DNA of 64,000 bases, taken from NCBI RefSeq assembly GCF_016863435.1, contig NZ_BOOW01000002.1:62001-126000 (forward strand), read 5' to 3'. Source of the DNA: Sinosporangium siamense. Lineage in GTDB: Bacteria > Actinomycetota > Actinomycetes > Streptosporangiales > Streptosporangiaceae. A program made the translations under genes and the position numbers. Below are positions 8,901 to 16,884 of this stretch, in pieces. The notes beneath the pieces are model-generated. The model was not told the origin of the DNA. It saw only the letters and a program-made list of their open reading frames with translations, and searched no databases. How positions within the stretch are numbered: the first letter of the stretch is position 1; each line of letters opens with the position of its first letter.

Positions 8901-11064
8901 CCAGCCGCTGCGCCCCCGGCCGCCCCCGCAACGCCCCCGTCACCCGGTCCCACACCACACGAGGACGAAGCTCCGCGAACTCCTCACTCGGATAACGCCC
9001 CGCCAACATGTCGAGCGTCGCCTCAAGCGCCGTCCGCGGCAGCGTCGCGTAAGGCGCCGCCCTGCGGACCAGGGCCTCCAGCTCGTCCACCGTCCACTCG
9101 TCGACCGCCGTCATCGCCACGATCTGCTGCGCGAGCACATCGAGCGGATTGCGGGGATAACGCAGTTCCTCGATCTCCCCGCTCTTCATACGCTCGGCGA
9201 CCACCGCCGTCTGCACGAGATCACCCCGATATTTCGGGAAAATGACCCCCCTGGACACCGCCCCCACCTGGTGACCGGCCCGCCCCACCCGCTGCAGACC
9301 ACTCGCCACACTGGGCGGCGCCTCCACACAGGCCACCAGATCGACCGAGCCCATGTCGATGCCCAACTCCAGGCTGGAGGTCGCCACAACCGCCGGCAGC
9401 CTCCCCGACTTGAGCGCCTCCTCGATCTGCGCCCGCTCCTCCTTGGACACCGACCCATGGTGCGCCCGCACCACCTCGGCCGGCGCCCCCTTCCCCGCCC
9501 CGGCCTGCGCCATCATCGCAGCTGGCATCCCCCCGGCCACGCCGTTCCCCCAGCCCCGCCGCGCATCGCCACGATTCGCTTCACCGGCACCTCCGAGTAC
9601 GGCACCGCCACCGTTGCCGAGATCCTCGCGGGGTGGCGTGCGCCCGTCGTCGCGAGGCGTCTCTACCGTCTTGCCGACCCCTTCGCCCTGGACGTCCCCT
9701 TCGCCCTGGACGTCCCCTTCGCCTTGGGCGTCCCCTTTGCTTCGGGAGTCCGCGCTATCCCTGTCCCAGGTGTGCACGCCGCTGCCTCGGCGGTCTCCGT
9801 CGTCTCCGTGGAGGTGACGGACTTCGTCACTCGCGCCGTCAAAGCCGTCTCCTGCGGCAGTGCCATGGGTGTCGCCATAGACGGGCGACATGCCCTCATC
9901 ACCGGGAGCCAGGGAGGCCAGGCCACGCTCATAGGACAGCTCGTTGAGGCGGGCGCAGAGGCGCTCGGCCAGGCGGCGGGAGTTGGCGAAGACGATCGTG
10001 GAGCGGTGTCTCCCGATGAGATCCAGCAGATGCTCTTCCACATGGGGCCAGATGGACCTCCGGGTCTCCGGAGCCCACAACTCGCCTTCGCCCGCGGCCG
10101 GTTTTGGAGGGCGGTCCAGCTCGGTCATGTCCTCGACCGGGACGACCACGTCGATCTGCCACTGCTTGTCCGACGGTGGCTGCACGACGGTCGCCGGGCG
10201 AGCGCCCCCGAGGAAGGTCGCGACCTCGGCGACCGGCCGCACGGTGGCGGAGAGCCCGATGCGCTGCGCCGGACGGGGAAGCAGCGCGTCGAGACGCTCC
10301 AGACTGAGTGCCAGGTGGGCGCCCCGCTTGGTGCCGGCCACCGCGTGCACCTCGTCCACGATGACCGTCTCCACACCGCGCAGCGCCTCCCGGGCCTGTG
10401 AGGTGAGCAGGAGGAAAAGCGACTCGGGCGTGGTGATCAGTATGTCCGGCGGCTTGGTCGCGAACCGCCTGCGATCTTCGGCCGGGGTGTCACCGGACCG
10501 GATGGCCACCGAGATATCAGGCGCCTCGCCGCCCAGCCTCCTGGCCGTCTGCCGCAGACCCGCGAGCGGCGCCCGAAGGTTGCGCTCGACGTCGACGGCA
10601 AGCGCTTTGAGGGGCGACACGTAGACCACCCGGCATGTCCGCTGGCGGGCGGTGCCTCCCGATCCTTTCGCCCCCCGGCCTTTACGCCCGGCCGCCGAGC
10701 CCAGGCCGGCAGGGCTTGTGTCGGCAGGGCTTGTGCCGGCAGGGCTTGTGCCGGCAGGGCTTGTGCCGGCAGAGCTCGTGTCGGCAGGGCTTGTGCCGCC
10801 AGGGCTTGTGCCGGCAGGGCTCGTGTCGGCAGGGCTCGCATGAGCAGAACTTGTGCCGCTCCGTGCCCTGTCTCCGGAGGCCAGCCGATCGAGGGACCAT
10901 AGGAACGCCGCCAGCGTCTTACCCGATCCGGTGGGGGCGACCACGAGAGTGTTGTCCCCACGCGCGATCGACTCCCAGGCCCCCTCCTGCGCGGCCGTGG
11001 GCCTGGCGAAGGCGCCCTGGAACCACTGCCTGGTCAGGCTGCTGAAATGGTCGAGCGAGCTCAC
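5938..11064 (-). CDS. lhr: Lhr-family ATP-dependent helicase (large helicase-related protein) with low-complexity insertions
   Basis: 1708 residues, GTG start. Superfamily 2 motifs in order: Walker A GSGKT at 46-50, DEVHA, GLSATVRP, FANSRRLAERL, SLELGIDMG and QRVGRAGH, followed by the winged-helix and Lhr-core C-terminal regions. Known Lhr proteins act in DNA repair and are usually ~1500 residues. The excess here lies in two insertions: an S/T-P-A-G/D-T repeat near residues 70-120, and ~150 residues between the FANSRR and HHGSV motifs, which contain an acidic GEGDVQ repeat. Both insertions are encoded by tandem DNA repeats. The start lies ~220 bp from the divergent DUF3046 gene. Confidence 0.95.
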   Translation of the reverse strand: MSSLDHFSSLTRQWFQGAFARPTAAQEGAWESIARGDNTLVVAPTGSGKTLAAFLWSLDRLASGDRARSGTSSAHASPADTSPAGTSPGGTSPADTSSAGTSPAGTSPAGTSPADTSPAGLGSAAGRKGRGAKGSGGTARQRTCRVVYVSPLKALAVDVERNLRAPLAGLRQTARRLGGEAPDISVAIRSGDTPAEDRRRFATKPPDILITTPESLFLLLTSQAREALRGVETVIVDEVHAVAGTKRGAHLALSLERLDALLPRPAQRIGLSATVRPVAEVATFLGGARPATVVQPPSDKQWQIDVVVPVEDMTELDRPPKPAAGEGELWAPETRRSIWPHVEEHLLDLIGRHRSTIVFANSRRLAERLCARLNELSYERGLASLAPGDEGMSPVYGDTHGTAAGDGFDGASDEVRHLHGDDGDRRGSGVHTWDRDSADSRSKGDAQGEGDVQGEGDVQGEGVGKTVETPRDDGRTPPREDLGNGGGAVLGGAGEANRGDARRGWGNGVAGGMPAAMMAQAGAGKGAPAEVVRAHHGSVSKEERAQIEEALKSGRLPAVVATSSLELGIDMGSVDLVACVEAPPSVASGLQRVGRAGHQVGAVSRGVIFPKYRGDLVQTAVVAERMKSGEIEELRYPRNPLDVLAQQIVAMTAVDEWTVDELEALVRRAAPYATLPRTALEATLDMLAGRYPSEEFAELRPRVVWDRVTGALRGRPGAQRLAVTSGGTIPDRGLFGVFLVGERGSRVGELDEEMVYESRVGDVFVLGATSWRIEDITAERVLVSPAPGQPGKLPFWHGDTPGRPAELGRAIGGFLREVAAAEAPEGRVRAAGLDEFAADNLLAYLKEQREATGHIPDDRTLVVERFHDELGDWRVVVHSPYGARVHAPWALAIDRRLRERYGVDVQAVHSDDGIVLRIPDTLTDPPSDVAAFDPEEIERIVTEELGGSALFAARFRECAGRSLLLPRRSPGRRTPLWQQRQRSSHLLKVASGYGSFPVVLETMRECLQDVFDVPGLVTLMRDIAARRVRVVEVETQQASPFAVSLLFNYVGAFMYEGDAPLAERRAQALALDTSLLAELLGQADLRELLDPEVVAEAERELAKLVFPLRDMEDCADLLRSHGPLLAADVSVRGGDPAWLAELERTRRALRVRVAGDELWAAIEDAARLRDALGTPLPVGVPHVFLEPVDDPLGDLLARHARTRGPFTATGAAARFGLGVAVVRDTLTRLAGSGRVVSGEFLPGGRGEEWCDAGVLRMLRRRSLARLRREVEPVPAETLALFTPVWQGVTAGAGQGSRAEGGGARQMDTLVSAIEQLQGAAVPASALETLVLPGRVPGYSPAMLDELTASGEVLWAGQGGLPGGDGWVSLYFADTAPLLLPEPVEITMTPLHEQVLDALGGGGALFFRGLSDRIGSLDDPALVTALWDLVWAGRVSGDTLAPLRAALGAGRPAHRPATSRRRRVVLPTRTGPPTAGGRWWLLPGPSPDATQRAHAQAEVLLERHGVVTRGAVAAERLPGGFAGVYQVLRAFEESGRCRRGYFVEGLGGAQFALTGAVDRMRALTPSASRRREAPRVVVLAAADPANPYGAALPWPDRLTDVAHRPGRKAGALVVLVDGHLVLYVERGGKTLLSFAEDGPHLSPQEAGDGSFDTLIRPAVDALALAVREGALGKLTVERADGLPINDSPLAAALEAAGFHPTPRGLRLRA
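9682..9750 (-). repeat. 18-bp in-frame tandem repeat inside lhr
   Basis: Four units starting at 9682, 9700, 9718 and 9736; the first two are identical and the later ones diverge. Each unit adds six residues (GEGDVQ-like) to the insertion between helicase motifs, so copy-number change keeps the reading frame. Confidence 0.88.
10706..10857 (-). repeat. 15-bp in-frame tandem repeat inside lhr, about ten units
   Basis: A 15-bp unit close to GGCAGGGCTTGTGCC is repeated about ten times with scattered substitutions. It encodes a five-residue unit (TSPAG/D) in a presumed flexible loop just after the Walker A region. The unit length is a multiple of three, so expansions are tolerated. There are no spacers, so it is not a CRISPR. 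Confidence 0.92.
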
Positions 11065-11283
11065 AGGCCCAGTCTGCCTCCCCCCACCGACAGAACCGCC
11101 CGGCCCGCTGTCTCAAATGTCTTCCAGGCCACTTCCGCCCCTTCCATCCCTCACAAATTTCTTCGAGCCGGTAGCGGAAGGGCAGGGGCGGCTGCGAGAG
11201 CCGGCGCCGGACGCGCGTGTTCTCGTCCCCATGGCCCGCGCAGGCGGGCAGTCCCGGTGGGGAAGGGGTGCCAGACTGGGGAG

Positions 11284-11478
11284 ATGCGTATTACGGAGTT
11301 CTGGAGACGGATGCACGCACAGTTCGGTGAGGTCTACTCCGAGTCCTGGGCACGTGACTATGTCATCGCCGAACTGGGCAGCCGCACCGTGGTCCAGGCC
11401 CTGGCCGACGGCGAGCCCGCCAAGAAGGTCTGGCAGGCCGTGTGCGTCACCGTCGATGTGGACCCCAAACTGCGTTGA
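11284..11478 (+). CDS. DUF3046 family protein
   Basis: 64 residues, ATG at 11284. The sequence MRITEFWRRM, then WARDYVIAELG and a VDVDPKLR tail match the small DUF3046 family that sits near recA in many actinobacteria. The function is unknown. A GGAAGGGG stretch lies about 16 bases upstream and GGGGAG abuts the start, so the exact ribosome site is unclear. The gene is divergent from lhr. Confidence 0.85.
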   Translation: MRITEFWRRMHAQFGEVYSESWARDYVIAELGSRTVVQALADGEPAKKVWQAVCVTVDVDPKLR

Positions 11479-12034
11479 TCCCCAAGCCGAGTGCGACTGA
11501 TCTCTGAGCCGGGTTCAAGACGCACGGCTGCCCCCAAGGAGGCGCAGGCTTCCAAGACTGCGGTCGTCTCCGCCCCCGCCGCCGAAGGTTCTCGGATCTT
11601 GACCGGACGGATTCGCGGGGGCTATCGGGTCGGCATGCGTCAGACGCGGACCGCGGTGAGGCAGGGACCGATGTGTTCACGGGGTTTGGCGGCGGTCAGT
11701 GCGCCTCCCACAGCATGTCTGCTCCTGCCGTGCCGCGCACGTCGGCACCTCGCCGAGGACTACGCGAGGGTTTGTGGCGAGCTCCAAGTCTGCTTCCGCC
11801 GTACACGCCCCCGCCTAAAGGCGTGCTCGTACGCCTCCGGCGTCATTGCCGCCCCGCGTCCCGTCTGCACCCGCCTTCGCGCCGGGCTGTCGCGATGTGC
11901 ATCCGCCCTCGTGTTCGCGTCTGTTCCGGCGTTCGTGATCGCTCTACTCTGCTCCTTTTAGCGGGCATGGCGGGGATTCATGGCGTCGAGGCAAGTCGTT
12001 CACCGGCCGGGGGATGTGTCAAGATGGCGCCATC
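11479..12034. other. Intergenic stretch, no recognisable feature
   Basis: About 555 bases between the DUF3046 gene and the copper-cluster membrane gene. Open frames here are arginine/proline-rich or lack start signals. I see no tRNA, hairpin terminator or repeat. Confidence 0.4.
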
Positions 12035-12601
12035 ATGCCCTCCACAGTGTCGTTCCGACTCGTCAGGACTGCCGCGTTCGCCGTGGTGTGTGCCGGGCTG
12101 AGCGTGGTCGCGCACATCTTTGGTGGAGGGCAGGTCTCGGGGACGGTCGTGGTGGGGGCGTTGAGCCTCGCCTTCGTCGCGGCGTTGCCGTTCTCGGGGC
12201 GTGAGCGCACCCTGCGGGTGATTCTGCCGCTGCTCGCGGCCTTGCAAGTGGTGCTGCACGTACTGTTCGCCATGTCGCACGCCGTGCCTCAGGGAACGAT
12301 GCCGGTCGGCCATGTCGAGGTTCCTCACACGGGGCTCATGCCTGACATCGGCATGCTCGTCATGCACGGGTGGGCCGTCGGGCTGACCGCGTTGTGGCTG
12401 GCTCGTGGCGAGGCGCTGCTTTGGGCGCTGCTGCGTCGCATCGGGGCGCGTCTCCGCATCCCCGTTGTCGAGCTGATCCAGCCGATCACGCTCTGGCCGG
12501 CCGTGCCGTGGGCGCCCGAGCCGCAGATCCTGCAGTCGGCGCTGCTGCGCCATGCCGTCGGCCGGCGTGGGCCGCCGACGGGCCTCACCGCCGCCCTCTG
12601 A
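12035..12601 (+). CDS. Predicted four-helix membrane protein of the PCu(A)C/Dyp cluster
   Basis: 188 residues from ATG 12035 (a GTG at 12014 is possible). Four hydrophobic segments lie near residues 8-30, 35-55, 65-90 and 110-130. Histidine- and methionine-containing loops (AMSHA, GHVEVPHTG, MLVMHGW) would suit metal binding, but that is inference. In related actinobacteria a similar membrane gene precedes the PCu(A)C chaperone and Dyp peroxidase genes, which follow here at 13128 and 13704. It may take part in copper handling. Confidence 0.7.
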   Translation: MPSTVSFRLVRTAAFAVVCAGLSVVAHIFGGGQVSGTVVVGALSLAFVAALPFSGRERTLRVILPLLAALQVVLHVLFAMSHAVPQGTMPVGHVEVPHTGLMPDIGMLVMHGWAVGLTALWLARGEALLWALLRRIGARLRIPVVELIQPITLWPAVPWAPEPQILQSALLRHAVGRRGPPTGLTAAL

Positions 12602-13127
12602 GCTCCGGGTTCGTCCCTGGCGCCGGGGGCGCTGTCGCGGTTCCCGCACCTCGCCCGGGAGGGCGAGGTTGTGCCGACCGGCCGGTTGTGCCGTCGGCAC
12701 CGTAAACCCGTGAGCCGCACTCATCCCTCTGGCTGACACGATCCATCGCCGACTCGCCGAGCCGACACCGACTCGCCGTCCTGCCGACAGTCAAGCCCGT
12801 CGGGAACGACCAGAACGTCGAGCTGCCGGAAACGTCGAGCCCGTCGGGAGCGACCAGAACGTCGAGCCCGCCGGAAACGTCGAGCCCGCCGGAAACGTCG
12901 AGCCCGCCGGAAACGACGAGCCGCCGGAAACGACTAGAACGTCGAGACAGTCCACCGCCGGGTCTAGGGCGTCGGGCGTCAGGCGTCGACCGTCTGGCGG
13001 CAGGGCTGTGATGCCGGAGACCGGATGAAGTGCGCTCAGTGACGACCGCTCACCTGCCGTCCCCACCGTGAGTTTCCCCGGTGGGCATCGCGGGTGTGCT
13101 CGGACGCGCCTAAGAAAGGCATCACGC
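12602..13127. other. Intergenic stretch with a minisatellite at its centre
   Basis: About 525 bases without a convincing gene. The middle (12798-12945) is a degenerate 18-bp repeat array. The last 60 bases carry the AAGAAAGG ribosome site of the copper chaperone. A minus-strand frame across the array translates into glycine/serine/phenylalanine repeats and is probably an artefact. Confidence 0.5.
12798..12945. repeat. 18-bp degenerate intergenic tandem repeat (core CCGCCGGAAACGTCGAG)
   Basis: About eight units of CCCGCCGGAAACGTCGAG and variants, some with CGACCAGAACGTCGAG. Units touch each other without spacers. The GCCGGAAACG core also occurs in the array at 45950-46045, so this is a dispersed repeat family. 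Confidence 0.85.
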
Positions 13128-13688
13128 ATGAAGCTTCACCGTCCCATGAAGGCCGGTCTTCTCCTGGCCGCTGCTCTCACCGCCGCTCTCGCCGTCGGCG
13201 CGTGCGGATCCTCCGGCACCACCTCCACCGCCACCCCGGCCACCTCCGCGCCGGCGAGTCCGGCGGCGGTTCCCGCAGCCGCCGCCGGTACGGTGACCAT
13301 CGTCGACCCCTGGGTGAAAGCGGCGTCGACCGGCATGACCGCCGTCTTCGGCACCCTCGTCAACAACACCGACAAAGCCGTGACCCTCGTGTCCGGTGCC
13401 ACGCCTGCCGCCTCCTCCATCGAGCTCCACGAGGTGGCCGACAACAACGGCAAGATGGTGATGCGTGAAAAGCAGGGGGGCTTCGTGGTCCCGCCCAAGG
13501 GGAAGCTGACCCTGCAACCCGGTGGCGACCACATCATGATCATGGGTGTGAAGAAGGCCATCAAGCCAGGTGACCAGTTCACCTTCACCCTCACCACCGC
13601 GGACGGCGCCGACGTCGAGCTCACCGCCGTCGGCAAGGAATTCGCCGGTGGCAACGAGGAATACGAGCCCGGCTCCGACCAGCACTGA
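13128..13688 (+). CDS. PCu(A)C-type copper chaperone lipoprotein
   Basis: 186 residues from ATG 13128 (AAGAAAGG upstream). A lipoprotein signal ends in AVGAC, so it should be anchored outside the membrane. After a T/P/A-rich linker comes a PCu(A)C (DUF461) domain with the copper ligands arranged as His (ELHEV), Met (GKMVMREK), then HIMIMG. The family delivers Cu(I) to extracytoplasmic enzymes such as cytochrome oxidase. It is followed 15 bp later by a Dyp peroxidase gene and probably cotranscribed with it. Confidence 0.92.
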   Translation: MKLHRPMKAGLLLAAALTAALAVGACGSSGTTSTATPATSAPASPAAVPAAAAGTVTIVDPWVKAASTGMTAVFGTLVNNTDKAVTLVSGATPAASSIELHEVADNNGKMVMREKQGGFVVPPKGKLTLQPGGDHIMIMGVKKAIKPGDQFTFTLTTADGADVELTAVGKEFAGGNEEYEPGSDQH

Positions 13689-13703
13689 CGACAGGCCCGA
13701 ACG

Positions 13704-14933
13704 ATGCGCAACTCAACGCCTGCCCAGCCGGGGCCGGGCGGGGGCGGGCTGAGCCGGCGGGGTCTCCTCGCCGGCGGTACGGCTGCCGCCGCCGCGACCT
13801 TCGCCGCCACGGTCGCCGGGAGTCCGGCCGAGGCCAACGGCGGCGTCGCCGTACCTCATGGGAGGAGTGTGGAGTCCTTCCATGGTCCTCACCAAGGGGG
13901 TGTCGCCACGCTTCCCCAGACATATGCGGTGTTCCTCGGGCTCGACCTCAGGAAGGGGACCGATCGCGACGCGTTGGGCCGGCTGATGAGGCTGCTCACC
14001 GACGACGCGCGGCGGTTGACCGAGGGACGACCCGCGTTGGCCGACACCGAACCCGAGCTGGCCGTACTGCCGGCCAGGTTAAGCGTCACCTTCGGGTTCG
14101 GCCCGGGGTTCTTCACGGCGGCCGAGGCCGAGGACCGGCGGCCGAGGTCGCTGAAGGCCCTGCCGGAGTTCAAGATCGACAAGCTGGAGAAGCGGTGGAG
14201 CGGGGGAGATCTGCTTGTGCAGATCTGCTCGGACGACGCGGTCACGTTGTCCCACGCGCTGCGCATGATCGTCAAAGACGTGCGCGCCTTTGCCGAGGTC
14301 CGCTGGCTTCAGCGGGGGTTCCGGCGTCCTCCTCACGTCGAGGCTCCGGGGCTGACCCAGCGCAATCTGATGGGGCAGCTCGACGGCACCGTCAATCACC
14401 GTCCTGGCACACCCGATTTCGATAAGGCCGTATGGGTGGCGGATGACCCCGCCTGGCTGCGCGGCGGCACGATGCTCGTGCTCCGCCGTATCCGGATGGA
14501 GCTTGAGACCTGGGACGCGGTCGACCGCGTGGCCAAGGAGTTCTCTGTGGGGCGCCGCCTGGACACGGGAGCCCCGCTGACCGGTCGCGCGGAGCACGAC
14601 CCGCCTGATTTCGAGCGGCTCAACGACGTGGGGTTTCCGGTGATCTCGGAGTTCTCCCACGTGCGGAGGGCCCATGTGGCCGATCCCGGTCTGCGGATCT
14701 TCCGGAGGGCCTACAACTATGATGAGGGGCTCACCGCGCGGGGGCGCTCCGATTCGGGGTTGATCTTCGCGTCCTATCAGGCCGACATCGAGCGTCAGTT
14801 CGTCCCCATCCAGCGGAGGCTCGCGGAGGTCGATCTGCTCAACGAATGGACGACCCCGATCGGGTCTGCGGTCTTCGCCATACCTCCGGGGTGTTCGTCC
14901 TCGGGGTGGATCGGCGAGACGCTGCTCTCCTAA
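13704..14933 (+). CDS. Dyp-type heme peroxidase with Tat signal
   Basis: 409 residues. The N terminus has a twin-arginine signal (LSRRGLLAGG followed by an alanine-rich helix), so it is exported folded with heme. The family motif GXXDG appears as GQLDG near residue 223. A later SHVRRAH contains the likely proximal heme histidine and RRAYNYDEG follows. Family members oxidise dyes or phenols with peroxide, and the EfeB branch can act on heme. Placement behind a copper chaperone is common in actinobacteria. Confidence 0.92.
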   Translation: MRNSTPAQPGPGGGGLSRRGLLAGGTAAAAATFAATVAGSPAEANGGVAVPHGRSVESFHGPHQGGVATLPQTYAVFLGLDLRKGTDRDALGRLMRLLTDDARRLTEGRPALADTEPELAVLPARLSVTFGFGPGFFTAAEAEDRRPRSLKALPEFKIDKLEKRWSGGDLLVQICSDDAVTLSHALRMIVKDVRAFAEVRWLQRGFRRPPHVEAPGLTQRNLMGQLDGTVNHRPGTPDFDKAVWVADDPAWLRGGTMLVLRRIRMELETWDAVDRVAKEFSVGRRLDTGAPLTGRAEHDPPDFERLNDVGFPVISEFSHVRRAHVADPGLRIFRRAYNYDEGLTARGRSDSGLIFASYQADIERQFVPIQRRLAEVDLLNEWTTPIGSAVFAIPPGCSSSGWIGETLLS

Positions 14934-14953
14934 TCGCCCCAGGTCATGTTTAT

Positions 14954-14983
14954 GGTGGCCCGTGCCGTACGGTGCGGGCCACC
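14954..14983. terminator. Bidirectional hairpin between convergent genes
   Basis: A 13-bp stem with two central G-U pairs and a GTAC loop, lying between the Dyp gene (ends 14933) and the convergent gene ending at 14989. No U-tract, as is common in high-GC actinobacteria. Confidence 0.75.
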
Positions 14984-14988
14984 AGACA

Positions 14989-15270
14989 TCAGGGCGGATT
15001 GTCGGAGAGGGCGTCTCTGAGCAGTTGCACGGTCCTGGCTGTGGCGTCGGCGCTCATCTGGCCGTTGGGGGACCAGAGGAATTGCCATCCGTCCTTGGAG
15101 GGGGTCGCGAAGATGATGGTCTGTTTGCCTGTTGTGGGATGCCACACCCACAACATCGGGTTGTCGCCGCCGAGGAGGCGGCCCACGAGCCCGTGCTCCA
15201 CAAGCTGAGCAGCGAGCGTTTCAAGATGGGTGCGGCGTTGCTGGGTGTACGTGCTGGTCACGTCTGGCAC
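14989..15270 (-). CDS. Small hypothetical protein
   Basis: 93 residues with balanced composition: an N-terminal helix (QQRRTHLETLAAQLVEHG), then strands such as MLWVWHPTTGKQTIIFAT and WQFLWSPNG. It looks like a compact alpha/beta cytosolic protein, and its placement before recA recalls small conserved hypotheticals in related genomes. No function is assigned. It is divergent from recA. Confidence 0.7.
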   Translation of the reverse strand: MPDVTSTYTQQRRTHLETLAAQLVEHGLVGRLLGGDNPMLWVWHPTTGKQTIIFATPSKDGWQFLWSPNGQMSADATARTVQLLRDALSDNPP

Positions 15271-15667
15271 CTCGGGGTTCGTCTCCCTTCAGGATCGCCG
15301 CAGGTCAGCACTGTGGCAACAGCTGAAAGCAAGTCGCCCCTGCGCTTTCGGCCCGCACCTCGCATGTACCCCTGATCTTGTACGGCGAAGCCCGCCCAGC
15401 TCACGGCCGGAGAGCCCGGCTCGTGGTGTTGTACGGCGGAGCGGTGGGGTTGGCTGGGTATCTGGTGGGGTGTTGGCCTGTGTGTCCATATGTGCCCCCA
15501 CGTGCGCGGGAGGCTTTCGGAGGTCGGCGTGTTCGGGCTGTGATCGAACAATCGTTCGGCTAGTATGAAGGCGTCGCCGTCGGCGCGTGCCGTGCCGGAA
15601 ATTGTCGGTGGCAGGTCGTAGCTTTCTCTCCACTGACCAGATCCACATCCCTTTTGGGGGGGCTCCC
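15271..15667. other. recA upstream region
   Basis: About 400 bases between a divergent small gene and recA. The first 260 bases show nothing clear. The last 125 hold the SOS box at 15544 and a likely -10 element TAGTAT at 15561-15566. A purine-rich GGGGGGG lies just before the recA start. Confidence 0.6.
15544..15559. promoter_or_regulatory. LexA SOS box upstream of recA
   Basis: TCGAACAATCGTTCGG matches the actinobacterial LexA site TCGAAC-N4-GTTCGA at all but the last base. It lies 109 bp before the recA start and just upstream of TAGTAT, where LexA would block RNA polymerase until DNA damage. Confidence 0.88.
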
Positions 15668-16825
15668 ATGGCTAACAACGACCGCGAGAAGGCCCTTGAG
15701 ACCGCCCTCGCCCAAATTGAGCGGCAGTTCGGCAAGGGCTCCGTCATGCGGCTCGGCGAGGACGCGAGGGCCCCGATCGAGGTGATCCCGACGGGCGCGA
15801 TCGCGCTCGATGTCGCCCTCGGCATCGGCGGACTGCCCCGGGGACGCGTCGTCGAGATCTACGGCCCCGAGTCGAGCGGTAAGACGACCGTCGCCCTCCA
15901 CGCGGTGGCCAACGCCCAGCGGGCCGGCGGCATCGCCGCGTTCGTGGACGCCGAGCACGCGCTCGACCCTGAATACGCTCGGCGGCTGGGGGTCGACACC
16001 GATGCCCTGCTGGTGTCGCAGCCCGACACCGGTGAGCAGGCGCTTGAGATCACCGACATGCTGATCCGCTCCGGCGCCATCGACATCGTGGTGATCGACT
16101 CGGTGGCCGCGCTTGTGCCCAAGGCCGAGATCGAGGGCGACATGGGCGACAGCCACGTCGGCCTCCAGGCCCGTCTGATGTCCCAGGCCCTGCGCAAGCT
16201 GACCGGCGCCATCAGCTCGACCCGCACGACCGCCGTCTTCATCAACCAGCTCCGGGAGAAGGTCGGCGTCATGTTCGGCAGCCCGGAGACCACGACCGGT
16301 GGTAAGGCGCTCAAGTTCTACGCGTCGGTCCGCCTCGACGTGCGTCGCATCGAGACCCTCAAGGACGGCACCGAGCCCGTCGGCAACCGCACGAGGGTCA
16401 AGGTCGTGAAGAACAAGTGTGCGCCGCCCTTCCGCCAGGCCGACTTCGACATCCTCTACGGGTTTGGCATCTCCCGTGAGGGTGGCCTCATCGACATGGG
16501 TGTCGAGCACGGCTTCGTGCGCAAGTCCGGCGCTTGGTATACCTACGAGGGCGAGCAGCTCGGCCAGGGCAAGGAAAACGCTCGCAACTTCCTGAAGAAC
16601 CACCCCGACACCGGCAACGAGATCGAGAAGAAGATCAAGGAGAAGCTCGGTGTCGGCCCCCGCGTCGACGCACCCGCCGACGCCCCCGCCGTCAAGCCGG
16701 CCACCCCCGCCGCGGGCCCTGCACCCCGCACCGCAGCCCCCGCCGCCGCGACCGGTCGCGGCGCCGGTGCCTCCGCCCGAGCGGCCAGGGCCACGGCCAC
16801 GGCCCCCAAGCCGGGTGACGTCTGA
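15668..16825 (+). CDS. recA: RecA recombinase
   Basis: 385 residues from ATG 15668 (G-rich ribosome site). Walker A GPESSGKT at 66-73; MAW-type residues and loops L1/L2 are all present. It forms filaments on single-stranded DNA for homologous recombination and triggers LexA self-cleavage. The last ~55 residues are an Ala/Pro/Thr-rich tail ending in KPGDV, more extended than in E. coli. An SOS box precedes the gene and recX follows after 59 bp. Confidence 0.98.
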   Translation: MANNDREKALETALAQIERQFGKGSVMRLGEDARAPIEVIPTGAIALDVALGIGGLPRGRVVEIYGPESSGKTTVALHAVANAQRAGGIAAFVDAEHALDPEYARRLGVDTDALLVSQPDTGEQALEITDMLIRSGAIDIVVIDSVAALVPKAEIEGDMGDSHVGLQARLMSQALRKLTGAISSTRTTAVFINQLREKVGVMFGSPETTTGGKALKFYASVRLDVRRIETLKDGTEPVGNRTRVKVVKNKCAPPFRQADFDILYGFGISREGGLIDMGVEHGFVRKSGAWYTYEGEQLGQGKENARNFLKNHPDTGNEIEKKIKEKLGVGPRVDAPADAPAVKPATPAAGPAPRTAAPAAATGRGAGASARAARATATAPKPGDV

Positions 16826-16884
16826 GCGGACACGACACCTCCTCCCACGATCCCGATCCCGGGACGCGGGACTGGGGAGCATGG

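Noticed and set aside
5971-10401. Very long open frame (1476 codons) on the plus strand opposite lhr
   Set aside because: It is the mirror of lhr in a high-GC genome; the translation is His/Arg/Pro-rich with no domain, while the minus strand has all helicase motifs.
10706-10857. CRISPR array
   Set aside because: Units of 15 bp abut with no unique spacers and stay in frame within lhr.
12791-13129. 112-codon minus-strand gene
   Set aside because: Most of it translates the minisatellite into SGGSSFPAGSTFPAG-like repeats; no ribosome site and it overlaps the start of the copper chaperone.
15560-16882. Long minus-strand frame opposite recA
   Set aside because: Composition typical of an antisense shadow; recA on the plus strand is unmistakable.
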